A DNA stretch of 64,000 nucleotides from Cryptomeria japonica. Lineage: Eukaryota > Streptophyta > Pinopsida > Cupressales > Cupressaceae. The notes under the pieces are model-generated. The model was given only the letters and a program-made list of their open reading frames with translations, was not told the DNA's origin and did no database searches. This document shows, piece after piece, positions 47,460 through 59,897 of this stretch (position 1 is the stretch's first letter; the number at the start of each line of letters is the position of its first letter). The translations under genes were made by a program, and so were the position numbers. The stretch is taken from contig NC_081414.1 of NCBI RefSeq assembly GCF_030272615.1, positions 817,076,396-817,140,395 of the forward strand, read 5' to 3'.

Positions 47460-48153
47460 ATGCCAATCTTAGAATTCCGCTACCCCAAAACTCTACTATA
47501 TGTCGCTAGGCAATAGAGCGGAGGTTAAGAAGCTTGTGATTGTTAATTCTCTGGATTTCGAGTCTCTCCAAGCAACCTGGCCTGGCATCTCTAGGAAAAT
47601 TGATTTCCTGTTTAAAGCGGTTGGCATACATAGAGGTTTCACTTCAGAATGGCGGACAAAATTTCTTTGTGATGAAGATATTATGGGTATTGATGACTTT
47701 GGGATTTTGGAGAACGGAGATCTGGTGGATGGAAATGACTGGGGTTTTGGGTTGGGCGAAGAGTGGATCCCAAACGACTACCGACTCCCAAAGGAGAAGG
47801 CAAAATCGACTGTTCATTCGAATTGTGGCACAGAATGTCCCATTGTTTTGGATGCGGCTAATGTGTTAGCGGATGATGCTTCTGAAGACTCTCTTTGACT
47901 CCGATTGTCACTAGGCCCTCTGGTCTCTTTGCTTTTTGAGCTTGTATGTTTTTGTCTTAAAACCTTTGTTTCTGTAAGAGGTTGGTTTATGTCTGTACTC
48001 TTCCAGCCCTCAGGGCTGGTCTTTCTTGTTTTAGACTTGAGCTATGGTAGGGGGTTTTCTTCCTGATTCTTTCCCCCTACCGCTCTTTTTGAATCAGGCC
48101 TTGTATCCTCCTTTTTGTTTAATACAAGGGCGTTGCCCCTATGCAACTATTTA

Positions 48154-48154
<1 letters not shown>
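47460..48154 (+). mobile_element. LINE-like 3' end with coding part (47500-47898)
   Basis: An open frame of 132 codons (47500-47898) reads FESLQATWPGISRKIDFLF, WRTKFLCDEDIMGIDDFG, DWGFGLGEEWIP and ends DASEDSL. It is acidic and codon-like, but I do not recognise the family. A 250-bp tail follows with CCCTCAGGGCTGGTC, a GGGTTTTCTTCC block and TTTAATACAAGGGCGTTGCC before an AT repeat. Tails with a TTTAATA...GGCGTTGCCCC block are typical of plant L1 3' ends. I read it as a 5'-truncated or internally deleted LINE copy. It could also be a retrocopy of a host transcript. Confidence 0.5.

Positions 48155-48220
<66 letters not shown>
48155..48220. repeat. (TA)n microsatellite
   Basis: About 66 bp of TA directly after the LINE-like tail, perhaps grown from that tail. 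Confidence 0.95.
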
Positions 48221-48224
<4 letters not shown>

Positions 48225-48594
48225 ATAATATTTTAATTTTTTTTTTAAAATTACAAACATAAAATACACAAATAAATATACATTTTATTAGTTTACATCA
48301 TTTCAAAATTGAAAACATATATTTCACTTTCTGTTGATTCAATTTAAAAAGTTCAATCAACATTGACCATTTTCTTTATAAAAGTGTGACACAGCTTTGT
48401 TTTTTTATCCAAATAGTTATTCTCTTTTATAAGTGTTGGACTTGTGCCATTTTGTGACATAATAAGCTACAAACATAGTTTTACTTGCATTCTTAGAACA
48501 AATCACTATAATATCCACCATGGTTATAAGTACTCAATTTCCTTAGTTGGATTGGTATATTTAGATTAAAGATGAGATAAACAAATAAAAAAAA
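48221..48594. other. No gene recognised
   Basis: AT-rich; nothing supportable. Confidence 0.5.
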
Positions 48595-49010
48595 CCTATT
48601 GGTGTCTATGTTTTTCAACTTGGATCAAGCCTCATCATATTAAGTAGAAAAAAACAAACTACATCATTGGCTTCATATGAAGTAGAAGTAGAATATAGAG
48701 TAGCAAACGAGTTAGTTTGGGTTTGAAATATTTTACTTATTCTTGTTCTTTCATAATATTTTGCTTCCACATTTTATTGAGACATTCAAAGTCCATAAAA
48801 GTTACAAATAATATAGTGTTTTCATGATAAAATAGAGCATGTTGAGATTATTATTCATCAAGTTTGTGATATTTTTCAAGAAAACATTGTTTATCTATAC
48901 AATGTTATCTTACTTAAGAACAAATGGCTATTACATTTACCAATACTATAACAAAAGAGATATATTTTTTTGAAATTGTGAGCAATGCTTAACATGATAG
49001 AGTTGAACAA
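48595..49010 (+). mobile_element. Old Copia RNase H / pol-end remnant
   Basis: The + strand reads GVYVFQLGSSLIILSRKKQ, then TSLASYEVEVEYRVANELVW, then a HVEIIIHQVCDIF block and a KL.AMLN end. These are the Copia RNase H motifs for the strand-exchange and HIE...HFVRD segments and the pol end. Heavily decayed; a fossil much older than the other elements. No LTR was found. Confidence 0.75.
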
Positions 49011-49546
49011 TAAAGGTTGATATACAAATATTTCCTTCTTTATACATTATGTATATTGACCTAACTAATCTTAAGAATAGGGTAAAGAGAGAAACATTTT
49101 CTACAATCTTGTAATCTAAATACTAAGATTATCTAGAAATTAATATCACTAATCTCTAGCTTTATATTTATTCCCCATCATTTTACTTGTTTTTTCCCTA
49201 ACTTTTTTATGGGGGTATTTTAAACTATATAGATGCATTATGCATGACTTAATTGAAATGTGAAATGTCAATAATGAAATCATGTACAACTTGTGAGGAA
49301 CTCTACCAATATAGATATCTATATAGATAAAATATAAACAATGTGTGACATGCATGTATAAAGGTGTACCCTAGATTAATCCTATCCACAAAATTAATAT
49401 GAATATTTTTAATTATGCTTGTATAAAAACTCAACATTAGATGTATTTATATTGAATCTAATGTCAATTATATAACACTTTCATAAGATATAAAATTCAA
49501 CATGTAAAAGAAATTAATAATGCATGCTAATTTATTTAAAATACAA
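49011..49546. other. No gene recognised
   Basis: AT-rich; nothing supportable. Confidence 0.5.
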
Positions 49547-50156
49547 CATCGATAAGTGAAGAAACAATAGAATTATGATCAAAGAGAAAAAATATTATTT
49601 TATGAAGTATAGTATCTTTTTAAGGACTGTAGATTTAAAGACCATCTCTTATGACTCAATATTACTATAGTAAATTTTTATTTTGGCATTCATATGACAG
49701 GAAGACTATCTTTATAGATTTTAACTAGATCAAAAAGAACTTTAAGTACTCATTGCTTGACTCCCTTATAATAGCACATTGATAAATGTAGAAACAATCG
49801 AATTATTATGAAAGAGAACATATATATATTATACAAAGGAATGTAGATTTAATGACCATCACTTAAGACTTAATATGATTATAGTAATTTTTTATTTTGG
49901 TCTTCATCTAATAGAAACACCATCTTTCTAGATTTTAACTAGATCAAATAGAACTTTGAATACTTGTTTCTTGACTCCCTTATCAAGATATATATATTAT
50001 ACAAAGGAATGTAGATTTAATGACCATCACTTATGACTTAATATGATTATAGTAATTTTTTATTTTGGTCTTCATCTAATAGAAACACCATCTTTCTAGA
50101 TTTTAACTAGATCAAATAGAACTTTGAATACTTGTTTCTTGACTCCCTTATCATGA
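49547..50156. repeat. Nested tandem duplication (232 bp, then 168 bp)
   Basis: A 232-bp unit starting CATCGATAAGTGAAGAAACA (49547) recurs diverged from 49779. The end part of the second copy (49821-49988) is repeated almost perfectly at 49989-50156, with a period of 168 bp. So an old duplication was followed by a recent one. Confidence 0.9.
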
Positions 50157-53100
50157 TATGAAAAACCATCTCCAAATATATAAAAGCTCTGAACTCCTCA
50201 ACCAAGATTGAAGTAAATTTATCCCATTCAATTGGAACTTTGTTGGGATTCTAAAATTCCCATGTTAATTCTATAAGCAATTGGTCAAAAAGGTTATTGA
50301 TATGAATAACTGTCTCTTCTTATGAATATTCAGGATGGTCCTTCATATAACAAGAAATTGTTGAGGTTTTTTGTCCACGTAGCTTACAATCCTTCATAAC
50401 CATAAAAATATGTTAATATTTTACACATGATAAAAAAAAATCTATATTTAATCATGAAATCAAAATAGATGGAAATAAACATGGAAATCATGAATATCAT
50501 CAACTATTCATCAAGTCAACCATATAAGCTACTTTCAGTAGCAAGTTATGAAAATTAATATTTATCATTATAAAAAAGAGTGACAAACACTTGCTTCCAT
50601 AAAAGTCATTATGAGGAAACTATAGCTATGTGTGGGTTCTTCTCTTAACCCCACTTCATTCATCCCATGGAAATAAATATTATTCAAATGATTTTAATGT
50701 TAAGGGTGGCATTCAAATGTTTGGCACACAATTATATTCACACTCAAATATTATGCATTTCTTATATCTATGCTTATGATTCTACTCAACTTTTTATTAA
50801 TTAGCAGCATACTTAATCTACACTTTTGAACAACACTTGCAATTTCTGAAACTGAATATCAAACCCTGTTGGACCAATTACAAGCAAATTGTTTGAGGGA
50901 ATACTGAGAGGGATAAGTGGAAAACCTAGGAAAAATTCATAGGAGTTTTTACAGATTCGTCCCAAGTCAACTATTTGTAAAGCTTGCAGGCAGTTTTTTC
51001 AAAGCCATCTTGTTTTCAATTATCATGGAGCTGTCATTCTTAGTTTCTTCTCTATATATCAATGAAATTGAAAGTGAATGGACAAATTTTTTCCACATAC
51101 ATCTTATTTCCAGTATATAATTATTTTTGTTTAAATTAAAACGAACAGAAATGAATTTTGAATTTATGTATGCTTTTTTTCTTATATGGTCCTTATTCGA
51201 TGTTGATATTACTTCTCTGAACGTGTTTAATATTGGTTCTTGTACTTTGTCTTCATAATAAAATATGTAATTCTCAGCAGATGGACATTTTAGATTATCT
51301 AATTTGAGAATTGAAATTGTTTACATGCACTGATGATAAATGTCATATTCTGATGCTGGAGTCCACAAATTATGTGGAGTAGCAGTGGTTGATGAATATT
51401 GAAGTCTTTGGGAGAACCTTGAGGACATTACAGCTTCATTTATTGGATCTATATCTATATTACAAACTCTTGATTTAAAATCCCAGTACTGAGAGAAAAA
51501 TAGTTAATTGGTCTTAAACATATATTTCAATTTCATGGCTTTCTATTAATGAATAGTATAAATGACATATATTTCTATCATGTTTATAAAAATGTAACTC
51601 TACCAATAGCTCTCTATTAATAGTCTTTGAAAACACTACATCTTTCATAAGCATATATTACTCGTATATGTTTTATCTTTAAAATTGTAAGGGAAGAGAT
51701 GCATCAGACAGGAATTTAAGAGTTCAAATGAGATGAGTTAAGAGAGATGTTGAGAGAGGTGTAGAGACAAATTAGCTAGACATTGCCAGAGTAATAAGTA
51801 TTGACAGCATATATTTACAAGTTGCGGCTAAAATTAAGGTGTTTTAGCTTTGAAAGTTTCCAATCTTTGAAACTGGGCATTGTAAAAAGTGTGAGTTAAC
51901 ATCTTACCCTTCAATCTTACCAGTGTACAGTAACTATTTTCTGGGGTGATTATCCTTGTTACTAAGTGCAATCTCTGAGTCTGCTGAAGAATTTTTGCTC
52001 TGCACAACTTTAAACCGAAGCATCCTAATAAGTGTAGGTTATTGTATCCCCTGAGCCTCAGTAGTGCAAAATTAATTCTTTGTTGTGGCGTTCGAACCCT
52101 GATCCCCCGTCTATCGATCTCAGTGCAATGGAATCAATGGCTGGCAAGAGCGGAGCCCACTTCAGTGTCAGTTTTTGGAGCAATGGCAAATGACAATGAA
52201 CCCAATATCGCCACCCAAAATCGCCTATGAATGAGTGAATAAGCGATGGCACAATATCGTATATAATATACTTATTTCAGCAAGCAGTATGCGAATCAAA
52301 GAGGAAATTCGGAGATAGAATAAGTGGATTCCTCCCGGGCAGCTATCGTTTGTCACCGGGAGCAATTGGTGGTAAACTGCAAAATAACCTACTGACCGAT
52401 AGCTATTATAAATGACCTAACTGCTCAGCTAATTGGAAGGGGGGAAAATGCAGGTTAAAGAAGGAATAAGTGCAAGAATGGAGGGTATTTCATCGCAAGA
52501 ATGAGAGATGATAATTGGGAGCTTCTGGAGATTTGGTACAGGTCAGGGGAGCACTAACTCATTTTCAGCACTGAATCAGCAGAATTTAGTTGCGTAACCG
52601 GGTCCAAGGGGTTTTATCTAGGAAGGGTTGACACCCAATGGGATGGCAGGGACTCAAGGAGGGTCATCTATGACATACCCTGAGTTCTGGGGTAAGGGAG
52701 AGGAAGATGCTGAACAGCATTGGTCCCTCTGTGAAGCTATCTAAATCCGCTGCTGAAATTGAAAACCGTTTACGACAGTCGAACTGGAGAATGAAATCTC
52801 AAAACTCGAAAGATCTGATTAGTATTAGCTTTTAAATCTCATGATTTAAATTCTGCTGCAAATTGGTCGACAGAACAACTAAGAAAAATGAAAAACCCTC
52901 GAATCTACTTGAAATGAACTAAATTTTTTAGAAAAGACGAAACTTATCTCACCCAAAGAAAAAACCTCAAAAGAATGGCCTAATCCGCAGTTCGAAACCG
53001 CTAACGAAAAATAGTATTGTATTCTGGAAGTAACCTAGCCCTAATCGCTATTCCCAGGTCAAGGGCTCAACTGAAAGCTAAATTGGGTGTTCAAAAAACA

Positions 53101-53660
53101 AGGGGAAAAAATGTGAATGCCAATGAATCAAAATATCATAGTAAAAAAGTGCACAAACATCAGATTTTGACCGCTACCAAATAAGAACAAATTTACAAAT
53201 TGTAGAAATTTTCAGAAAGACTTGTAACAGTTTTTTACTTACCTATTAAAAGCTATGTCTTTCCCTCCTCTACAACGCATATTTGCCTTCGATTGAGTCT
53301 TATTTCAGGTCACCACTGCCCTTATTCAAACCAGAAAGCTGGTAATGGGAGTTGAAACAAATGCCATAAACATTAACACTGTCCGAGTGTTTTAATGACT
53401 ATCCGAGTGTTATACAATGCCACCTGCACTCTTCAATGTAAAAATAATGAATAAACAAATATTTTAATATTTCAATTTGACAGCTGGGTTGCAATATACC
53501 TTGTATAATAATAATAGCAAATATTTTCAAAAATAAAATAAATAAACCCCAGCTAAAAATGAAAGTGTCAATAGATCAAAACATTAATAATTTTTAAAAT
53601 AATTTAATAAGAACAAAAATGAAACTTTAATATAAGATTAAATTTTTCAATTTGTACAGT
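50157..53660. other. No gene recognised
   Basis: AT-rich sequence with a less AT-rich part at 52030-52420. ORFs of 60-70 codons (for example 50917-51120, 52042-52230) show no domain and no splice context I trust. Confidence 0.5.
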
Positions 53661-53750
53661 TATCAAATTATACTGATGTTGGAAATGAAAACATTAATTC
53701 CCTGCTATCAAATTATACTGATGTTGGAAATGAAAACATTAATTCCCTGC
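53661..53750. repeat. Perfect 45-bp tandem duplication
   Basis: The unit TATCAAATTATACTGATGTT... (45 bp) at 53661 is repeated without change at 53706. Confidence 0.97.
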
Positions 53751-53853
53751 TTAAGGCAGGGACTAAAACGACTCACCTATGAATTAATTTAGATGATAAA
53801 ATAAAATATCAAAAAAACTTGCATTCTTTATCATGAAACAAAAATCACATCAA

Positions 53854-54183
53854 TGTGTTTTGAATTTTATTATATCTCTACCAGCCAAAGTCAGTCTTTA
53901 ATGGCGGCTTGCTTTGACAATGATATACTTAAATGTGTTTTATTTTATTTTCTTCTTTTACAGCTATGGCAGGAATATCATTGAATGTCAGGTCAAGATG
54001 TAGTTAATACTTCACCATGTGTTTTGAATTTTATTATATCTCTACCAGCCAAAGTCAGTCTTTAATGGCGGCTTGCTTTGACAATGATATACTTAAATGT
54101 ACTTAAATGTGTTTTATTTTATTTTCTTCTTTTACAGCTATGGCAGGAATATCATTGAATGTCAGGTCAAAGATGAACTTAGC
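53854..54183. repeat. 164-bp tandem duplication containing a splice-acceptor-like site
   Basis: A block starting TGTGTTTTGAATTTTATT at 53854 is repeated from 54018, the second copy having an extra TACTTAAATG. Each copy contains a pyrimidine run ending TTTTACAG followed by CTATGGCAGGAAT. Confidence 0.93.
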
Positions 54184-54240
54184 ACTCCTCCAATATCGTC
54201 CACACTCCACAGCAAGGTGGAAGATAGGACGCCTTTTTAA
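54138..54240 (+). other. Possible 3'-terminal exon (weak)
   Basis: After the acceptor-like TTCTTCTTTTACAG the sequence stays open for 33 codons (YGRNIIECQVKDELS...) to a stop at 54238. I do not recognise the peptide and see no matching upstream exon. This is a suggestion only. Confidence 0.2.
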
Positions 54241-54558
54241 ATTTTATCTTATTTTACTTCTAGATAGCATTGTGATAAGGAGTGGATAAGGAATGTACAC
54301 ATACCTATACGATGCAGAAGTTAGAAACAAGTGGAGATACATCAGCGTAATGGATGTTTAAAAATACACTCTGCCATTATTATTTTTAGATCCTTTCCCT
54401 CAAGGCAGATGGCAGATGGCAGATTTGACAAAAGGGTAGATAATTAAGTATGGGGAAATAAAAGAATTCACCCACTTGCCAGTACTGTTATTAAAACCTG
54501 TGGGTATCAAGTCAGTAAATAATATTTGCAATTACTTCGTCCTTCATTAAAGTCGAAG

Positions 54559-54699
54559 CTATTCTGGCTTCAAAACAGATCTTTCGTATAGTGTGATAGT
54601 GATGTGTTAATCAATTGCAGCCATTTATTGCAAAATCGATGGTATAAAACGCGTGACTAATGTTAGTCAATCCGTACTGCCATTTTGAAGCCAGAATAG
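54559..54699. repeat. 17-bp perfect inverted repeat, 141-bp span
   Basis: CTATTCTGGCTTCAAAA (54559-54575) and its exact complement (54683-54699) enclose a segment that also holds the palindrome GACTAATGTTAGTC. It may be a small MITE-like element; no target duplication is evident. Confidence 0.6.
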
Positions 54700-56025
54700 A
54701 TGCATCCCTTGGCTAATTCTACACCTACTCAAATGACCTACACCACACATTTTTAGAAAACCATGTACTCCTCCAATGACTGATTTAACTTGTTTATATT
54801 TAATGTCAACATGCTTACACCATTAGGAAATAAAATAGTAACAACACCTTTTTTTTCTGAATTAGTAGTTCTGCACTTCAGCACTGGCAACAATTGTCTC
54901 TACTTTGGCAGTCCTAATAGAGTGATGGATTGTACAGTGGTTGATACCCATTTACATCTATTTAGTTTGTTAGAAAGCCCTCCAGTCATGTCACAATTTT
55001 TTTTTCCTTCTTGAGATGGTGTAAGCTGTACGCAAGACTGAATACTGATAGTTTTTACGAAATACTTACATATTTTCTTAAATTACTACAACAGAAGGAA
55101 CACATTCCTTAAGGTAATATGGTATTCAAAAGATAGATAGTTGTTTGCTGTATATATTTGTTTTCTGAATCATCTAGCAAACTTTCTATTATTTTCTCTT
55201 ATACAAACCCAATCCTCACCTATTGGATCTCAAAGCTACTTTGTAATATTTTATTTGATATGGATAGGTGACTCAGTGTATTTATAAACAAGGGCTGCAG
55301 GGCAGCATAGTTCCTGCCCAATGCTGCGAAGGTGGTTGTGGATTGGTTTTGTTCAATTTAAAAGTTTATGAAAAAATAATATGAATGAGAATGCAAATAA
55401 ACTATTCAAAGAGACTTAAACATAAAAATACACCCAGAGAAAGCTTCAGCAGGTAAGAAAATTCTACAAGGTTGAGTTTGGTACTCATGTTACTAATTTA
55501 AAACCATATGAATAAGAACTATTGTAGAACAAGTCCGAGAAGCTTCAAACATCTATACAGGTTCAAACGTCTATAATGAATGAATAAAAACTATTGCACA
55601 AAGAAGTTCAAAACGCTTAGATGTATGCATTCAGATATAAGTTACTGGTGCAAAATTTAAACCTGTGGGCAGGTAGCAGGATGGACACAGACATATGGAC
55701 TGTACCTAGTAGAAGGGAAGAATCAGACAACTATTATTTCATTTCAATTGACATCTTGTTGAAGGAGACCATGTTATTGCTCAACTCATATTTCTCTACA
55801 TGAGGATTGTCTGTATATAGATAAAATTAGCTGTGACTCACTTTGAGAAAATGTGGAATAACATATTGGCTTGGAAGTAGAAGTTCTATGGGTCGTGAGA
55901 AGCTTTGAGTGACACATTCAAAGCTCCATTTTATTTTCCTGCAGACATTAATTTATAAATATTAAATGGTTGCTAGCACTTTGTTATTGGAGTAAATACA
56001 GTAAGCTTGACTTGGATGTGCAGTA
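54700..56025. other. No gene recognised
   Basis: AT-rich; short ORFs only (54790-55014, 55621-55803) without known domains. Confidence 0.5.
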
Positions 56026-56143
56026 TGCCAAGTTTTCTGAGGACTTGAAACCTGGAAGTGATTAGAAGAAAATGCATTGAGTTTTGCCAAGTTTTCTGAG
56101 GACTTGAAACTTGGAAGTGATTAGAAGAAAATGCATTGTAGTA
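56026..56143. repeat. 59-bp tandem duplication
   Basis: The unit TGCCAAGTTTTCTGAGGACT... at 56026 recurs at 56085 with few changes. Confidence 0.95.
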
Positions 56144-57548
56144 TTAGAGCTTAAAATTTAGCTTCAAGAAATCTCACTCATTTAAGGAGTAGCCATGTAA
56201 TGCAATATTATTGAACAAGAGATGATGTGTGAACTGTGAACAAATAGCTCGAATCCCATCTGTAAGCATGGCTGGAAGGTCACAAAAAAGCCATCCATTC
56301 TCTTAGACAAGGAAGCTTCTTTAGACAGATTACAGCTTGCCATTATTAGTATAGATTCTAAGAACAAAATATCTACTAACACACTTTTACTGAGTATTTG
56401 TAAACTTATGGAAGTGACCATTGTCAAGAGTCAAGACTGCTTGTAATGTCCCATTTGTAGATGATTCACTTTTATCAACCTGAGAGCCCATTCCCATATT
56501 CTCTGTGGGATAAGGGGGAGTTGTTAGGGAACTAATTTTAATTTTTGGCTTCAAATTGATTATTAATTGGCACAATGGATAAAAAAGGACATTTAAATAA
56601 TGAAATATTATTGATTATTCTAATCGCCCCAAAATGGGACATGGAAATTCTTAATGAGGGCCTAAGCTAACCCCAATGCATTTGGCATCTTCATTTACGA
56701 TCATTCGTTCGTACATGTTGATCTATTGATAACAAGATAGCAGCAGATGGGAATTTTGTAACAAATTTGATTTCTCGGTTTTTGCGTACAAGTAGTAAAA
56801 TCTGGCAATTTGCAGTTTTAACATGTTATCTTCTGCATTTTGAATAATAGCTGCATTCTATCGTCCCTTAAATTACTCTAATTAATAACACGTTTGAACC
56901 AGTTTGATTATATTGTAAATATTAGTTATATGAACTTTTAGCAAAATGTTGTGCTAGATTTGTGTGTTCTAGTATTTTTAAAATTTTCAAGAGCTCAAAA
57001 TGAAGATAAGGGGAAAAGGTATACACAAAACCTCCAAATACAGAGTTCTCTGCCCTTTCTAAATTCTAGCAGTCTGCACAATAAAGAATAAAGAATGGAA
57101 AATCCAGACACACCACCAAATGCTATGCAAATGTAGTTAGAAACTCAGAAAATCCACATTCACGTTTGGGATCAAAGCTGTCTCAGCAGTATGATCTGAA
57201 GTGTAGATGCAAAAACCTCACACACAGTTATAACCAAAACCAGCCAAAACCATTCTTGATCACTACTATGGACTATGAATATTATGTCTACATAGTGGAA
57301 ATATTATGTCTATTATGAAATATATATCCAAACACAGCAAACTTTGAAAGCAGCTTTCTCCTAGGTCTGTCAACACCTCACTTTTTTCTCTTACAAGCTT
57401 TACAACAGTCTTCCATGTGTATTATGCATTCCATAAAGAACTCTCTATAATATATTCTTTTTAGCTAATCTTTTAAAACTGACATCCTATCTTTGAGACA
57501 ATGTACATACATTTTGTGCTGCCAAAATTTCTCCTCCAATGCCCACTA
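56144..57548. other. No gene recognised
   Basis: The minus strand at 56500-56387 has a short open stretch (MGMGSQVDKSESSTNG...) that looks less random than its surroundings, but no family is recognisable. Confidence 0.4.

Positions 57549-57615
<67 letters not shown>
57549..57615. repeat. (TA)n microsatellite
   Basis: About 67 bp of TA. Confidence 0.95.
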
Positions 57616-57617
<2 letters not shown>

Positions 57618-57713
57618 AAATGTAAATATATTTACTCATCACTGTGTTATTTAATATGGTAAAATAAGCATAGTTCCATGGTGTTTAAGGATTGGGAGAA
57701 CAGGTTAGGATAA

Positions 57714-57841
57714 TAGCTTTCAGTTAAGCAACATTGCACAACAATTGACGACTGTAAAGATTGGGAAATTCTGATCCTAGCTTTCAGTTAAGCAACATTG
57801 CACAACAATTGATGACTGTAAACATTGGGAAATTCTGGTGA
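57714..57841. repeat. 64-bp tandem duplication
   Basis: The unit TAGCTTTCAGTTAAGCAACA... at 57714 is repeated at 57778 with about five changes. Confidence 0.95.
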
Positions 57842-58810
57842 AACTGTCAACAATTAGCTACATGCATGGGGTAACTTCTTGTTCTCAAGATAATGCATAC
57901 AAATACATGAATCAAGAGAAATATATATACAGCCAACAAATAAAGTAACATAGGTAAGAGTCCCTATCATTAGATAGGAGTGGACATCTCTCTTCACATA
58001 TGTTTACTCGAGAGTAAATCTATGCGGCAAATCATTATTATTTATCAATGCATTTTATTATTTGGACATAAATGCTTATGGATTTTGTATAGATATTTTA
58101 GCATCATCCAAATAATTTAAATTTTAAAAACCATGGTTTGTTCATAACCCATTGCAATCAATATCTAAATTTGGCAACAAGCAATCTAAGAATATGATTT
58201 TGAGCTGGTGAATCTCAGGGTTCAAATGCTAATCCATGCTTACTAGAATACCCCAGTTTTGAGCTAAAAGTGACTGTGAGGCTAATGGGGCCAGACAACC
58301 TATACATTACAAACTAATTGTAGGAGAAATCACCCTAACCATGCCAAACAGTACAATATAATAGTCTCATCTCTTAAATACCCAGAATGAGGACTCTAAG
58401 GAGATTTTAAAAGAAGATGAAAATGTAGTTGAATTCAAGGCATATTGAAGAACCTGTCTGTGAAGTACCTAGCACCCATGCAAGTTTCAGTTGCAGTTAC
58501 AATCTTAGAACCAAACAACATGCAAATAGATTGTTTATACATGTAAGATTTAAAACAAAACTCCTATCTAAGTCAATCCTGTTGTGATTCATTGGTGAAT
58601 TTGACCAATTTTTGTACTACACAGCAGGGTTCCACTCCAGCTGGTGTCTGCCTGCCCCTTGAATGACATGTGAATGAAAGGGGTGAGGCTGTGTCTAGGT
58701 CCTTGCCAGATTTCGAAGAATAGATACACACAAAACCTTGTATCAAAGCTCAAACGAAGTCTGCAATATGCAATGCAGCCTTTCCAAAGCTGTGTTTCAA
58801 AATACTATGG

Positions 58811-59035
58811 AGAATATACAAAAGAACTAATTTGAGCAATGAATTTTTGGGTATAAGTGTAAGAGTACCTCTAATGAAACCTCCTCATTACCTAGTAGCT
58901 ACCAATATTTGCTTTCTCTCAACTTCAAATGGTGGACAAGTCATTTGGAAACACAAGAAACAAATAGACTATCTGGTTGAATAAAATATGAAAAAGAACT
59001 AATTTGAGCAATGAACGTTTGGGTATAAGTGCAAC
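58811..59035. repeat. Direct repeat of about 45 bp, 172 bp apart
   Basis: AAAGAACTAATTTGAGCAAT...GGGTATAAGTG occurs at 58821 and again at 58993. It looks like a larger duplication of which only part is still readable. Confidence 0.8.
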
Positions 59036-59228
59036 AATAAAAACAAATGAGACTAAGACACAATAGGCAAATAAAAAATTCAACATCAAATCTTGTTCAA
59101 AATTTAAGCTTCCGACATACATAGCCTAAACTTGTACCTTGAATAGTCAACTTTGATCTCACCGCTAAGAGTTTGATATGTAACTGGAGTGGACTAAATA
59201 TTCTCCTCGTTGATGCCTTGACTACAAT

Positions 59229-59897
59229 TCATATTAGCGTCTTCATACTGTTTTGAAAGAATTGCTTGCAGGAATGATCCACAATTGCTTCAACAAGAGT
59301 TTCTTCAAGAAAAGCATCCTTCCTGGCTGAATTCATAGGCTTATTATCACTACCCACAAGACGCTTCATACAATGCTCTTCTATAGCAAATTGTTTATTA
59401 TAATCCAGGTTTAAAACACACACCAAACCCGATCTTGACCTTGAAGACACATTTAGAACTCTAGCAGAAGCCAGTGATTCATTTTCTTGATTCAAAATTT
59501 CAAGTGAGGGTGCAAGTGAGATTTTGTACTGATGTTTCTTCAGCCCACATCAGAGCTTGTAAAAGATGTGGACCATGTAGGCCTTTATTTGCCAGAATAA
59601 GTACAGTGCCACCATTGGGACCTAGGTAGTGGTTTTCATCTCTGAATCTAGGCATTCATAAACATAGAGTACACGAGCTTTGCTAGACATTGATCCCTTT
59701 CTTTTACAAACCTTCTTAGAGCTGCTAGGTTTATCAAAGGGAACACAACCATTTCCATCAACATCAGCCTCAAAACCATCAAAAGCATCTGAAAGAAGAT
59801 TGTCAACAGTCTAGCCTACACATCTTCGTGTAGTGCATCGTGTTGTGAGATGAATGATTTGGGCATTTGAAACTCTCTGATTTTTAGGCAATGCCAT
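59229..59897 (-). pseudogene. Interrupted protein-coding remnant, family unknown
   Basis: On the minus strand an ATG at 59897 opens a frame with VSNAQIIHLTTRCTTRRC, one internal stop, then an acidic/Lys-rich part (LLSDAFDGFEADVDGNGC, KARVLYVYECLDS). Readability shifts frame near 59640 (GPNGGTVLILANKGLHGPH) and again near 59510. It then continues as NQENESLASARVLNVSSRS...KDAFLEETLVEAIVDHSCK to a stop at 59229. The composition is that of real coding sequence, with at least one stop and two shifts over about 220 codons. I do not recognise the protein. Introns could explain the frame changes instead of decay. The less AT-rich region upstream (60130-60430) could be its promoter. Confidence 0.45.

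Noticed and set aside
52042-52252. Overlapping ORFs of 62-64 codons on opposite strands
   Set aside because: No domain, no splice context; the less AT-rich composition alone explains the open frames.
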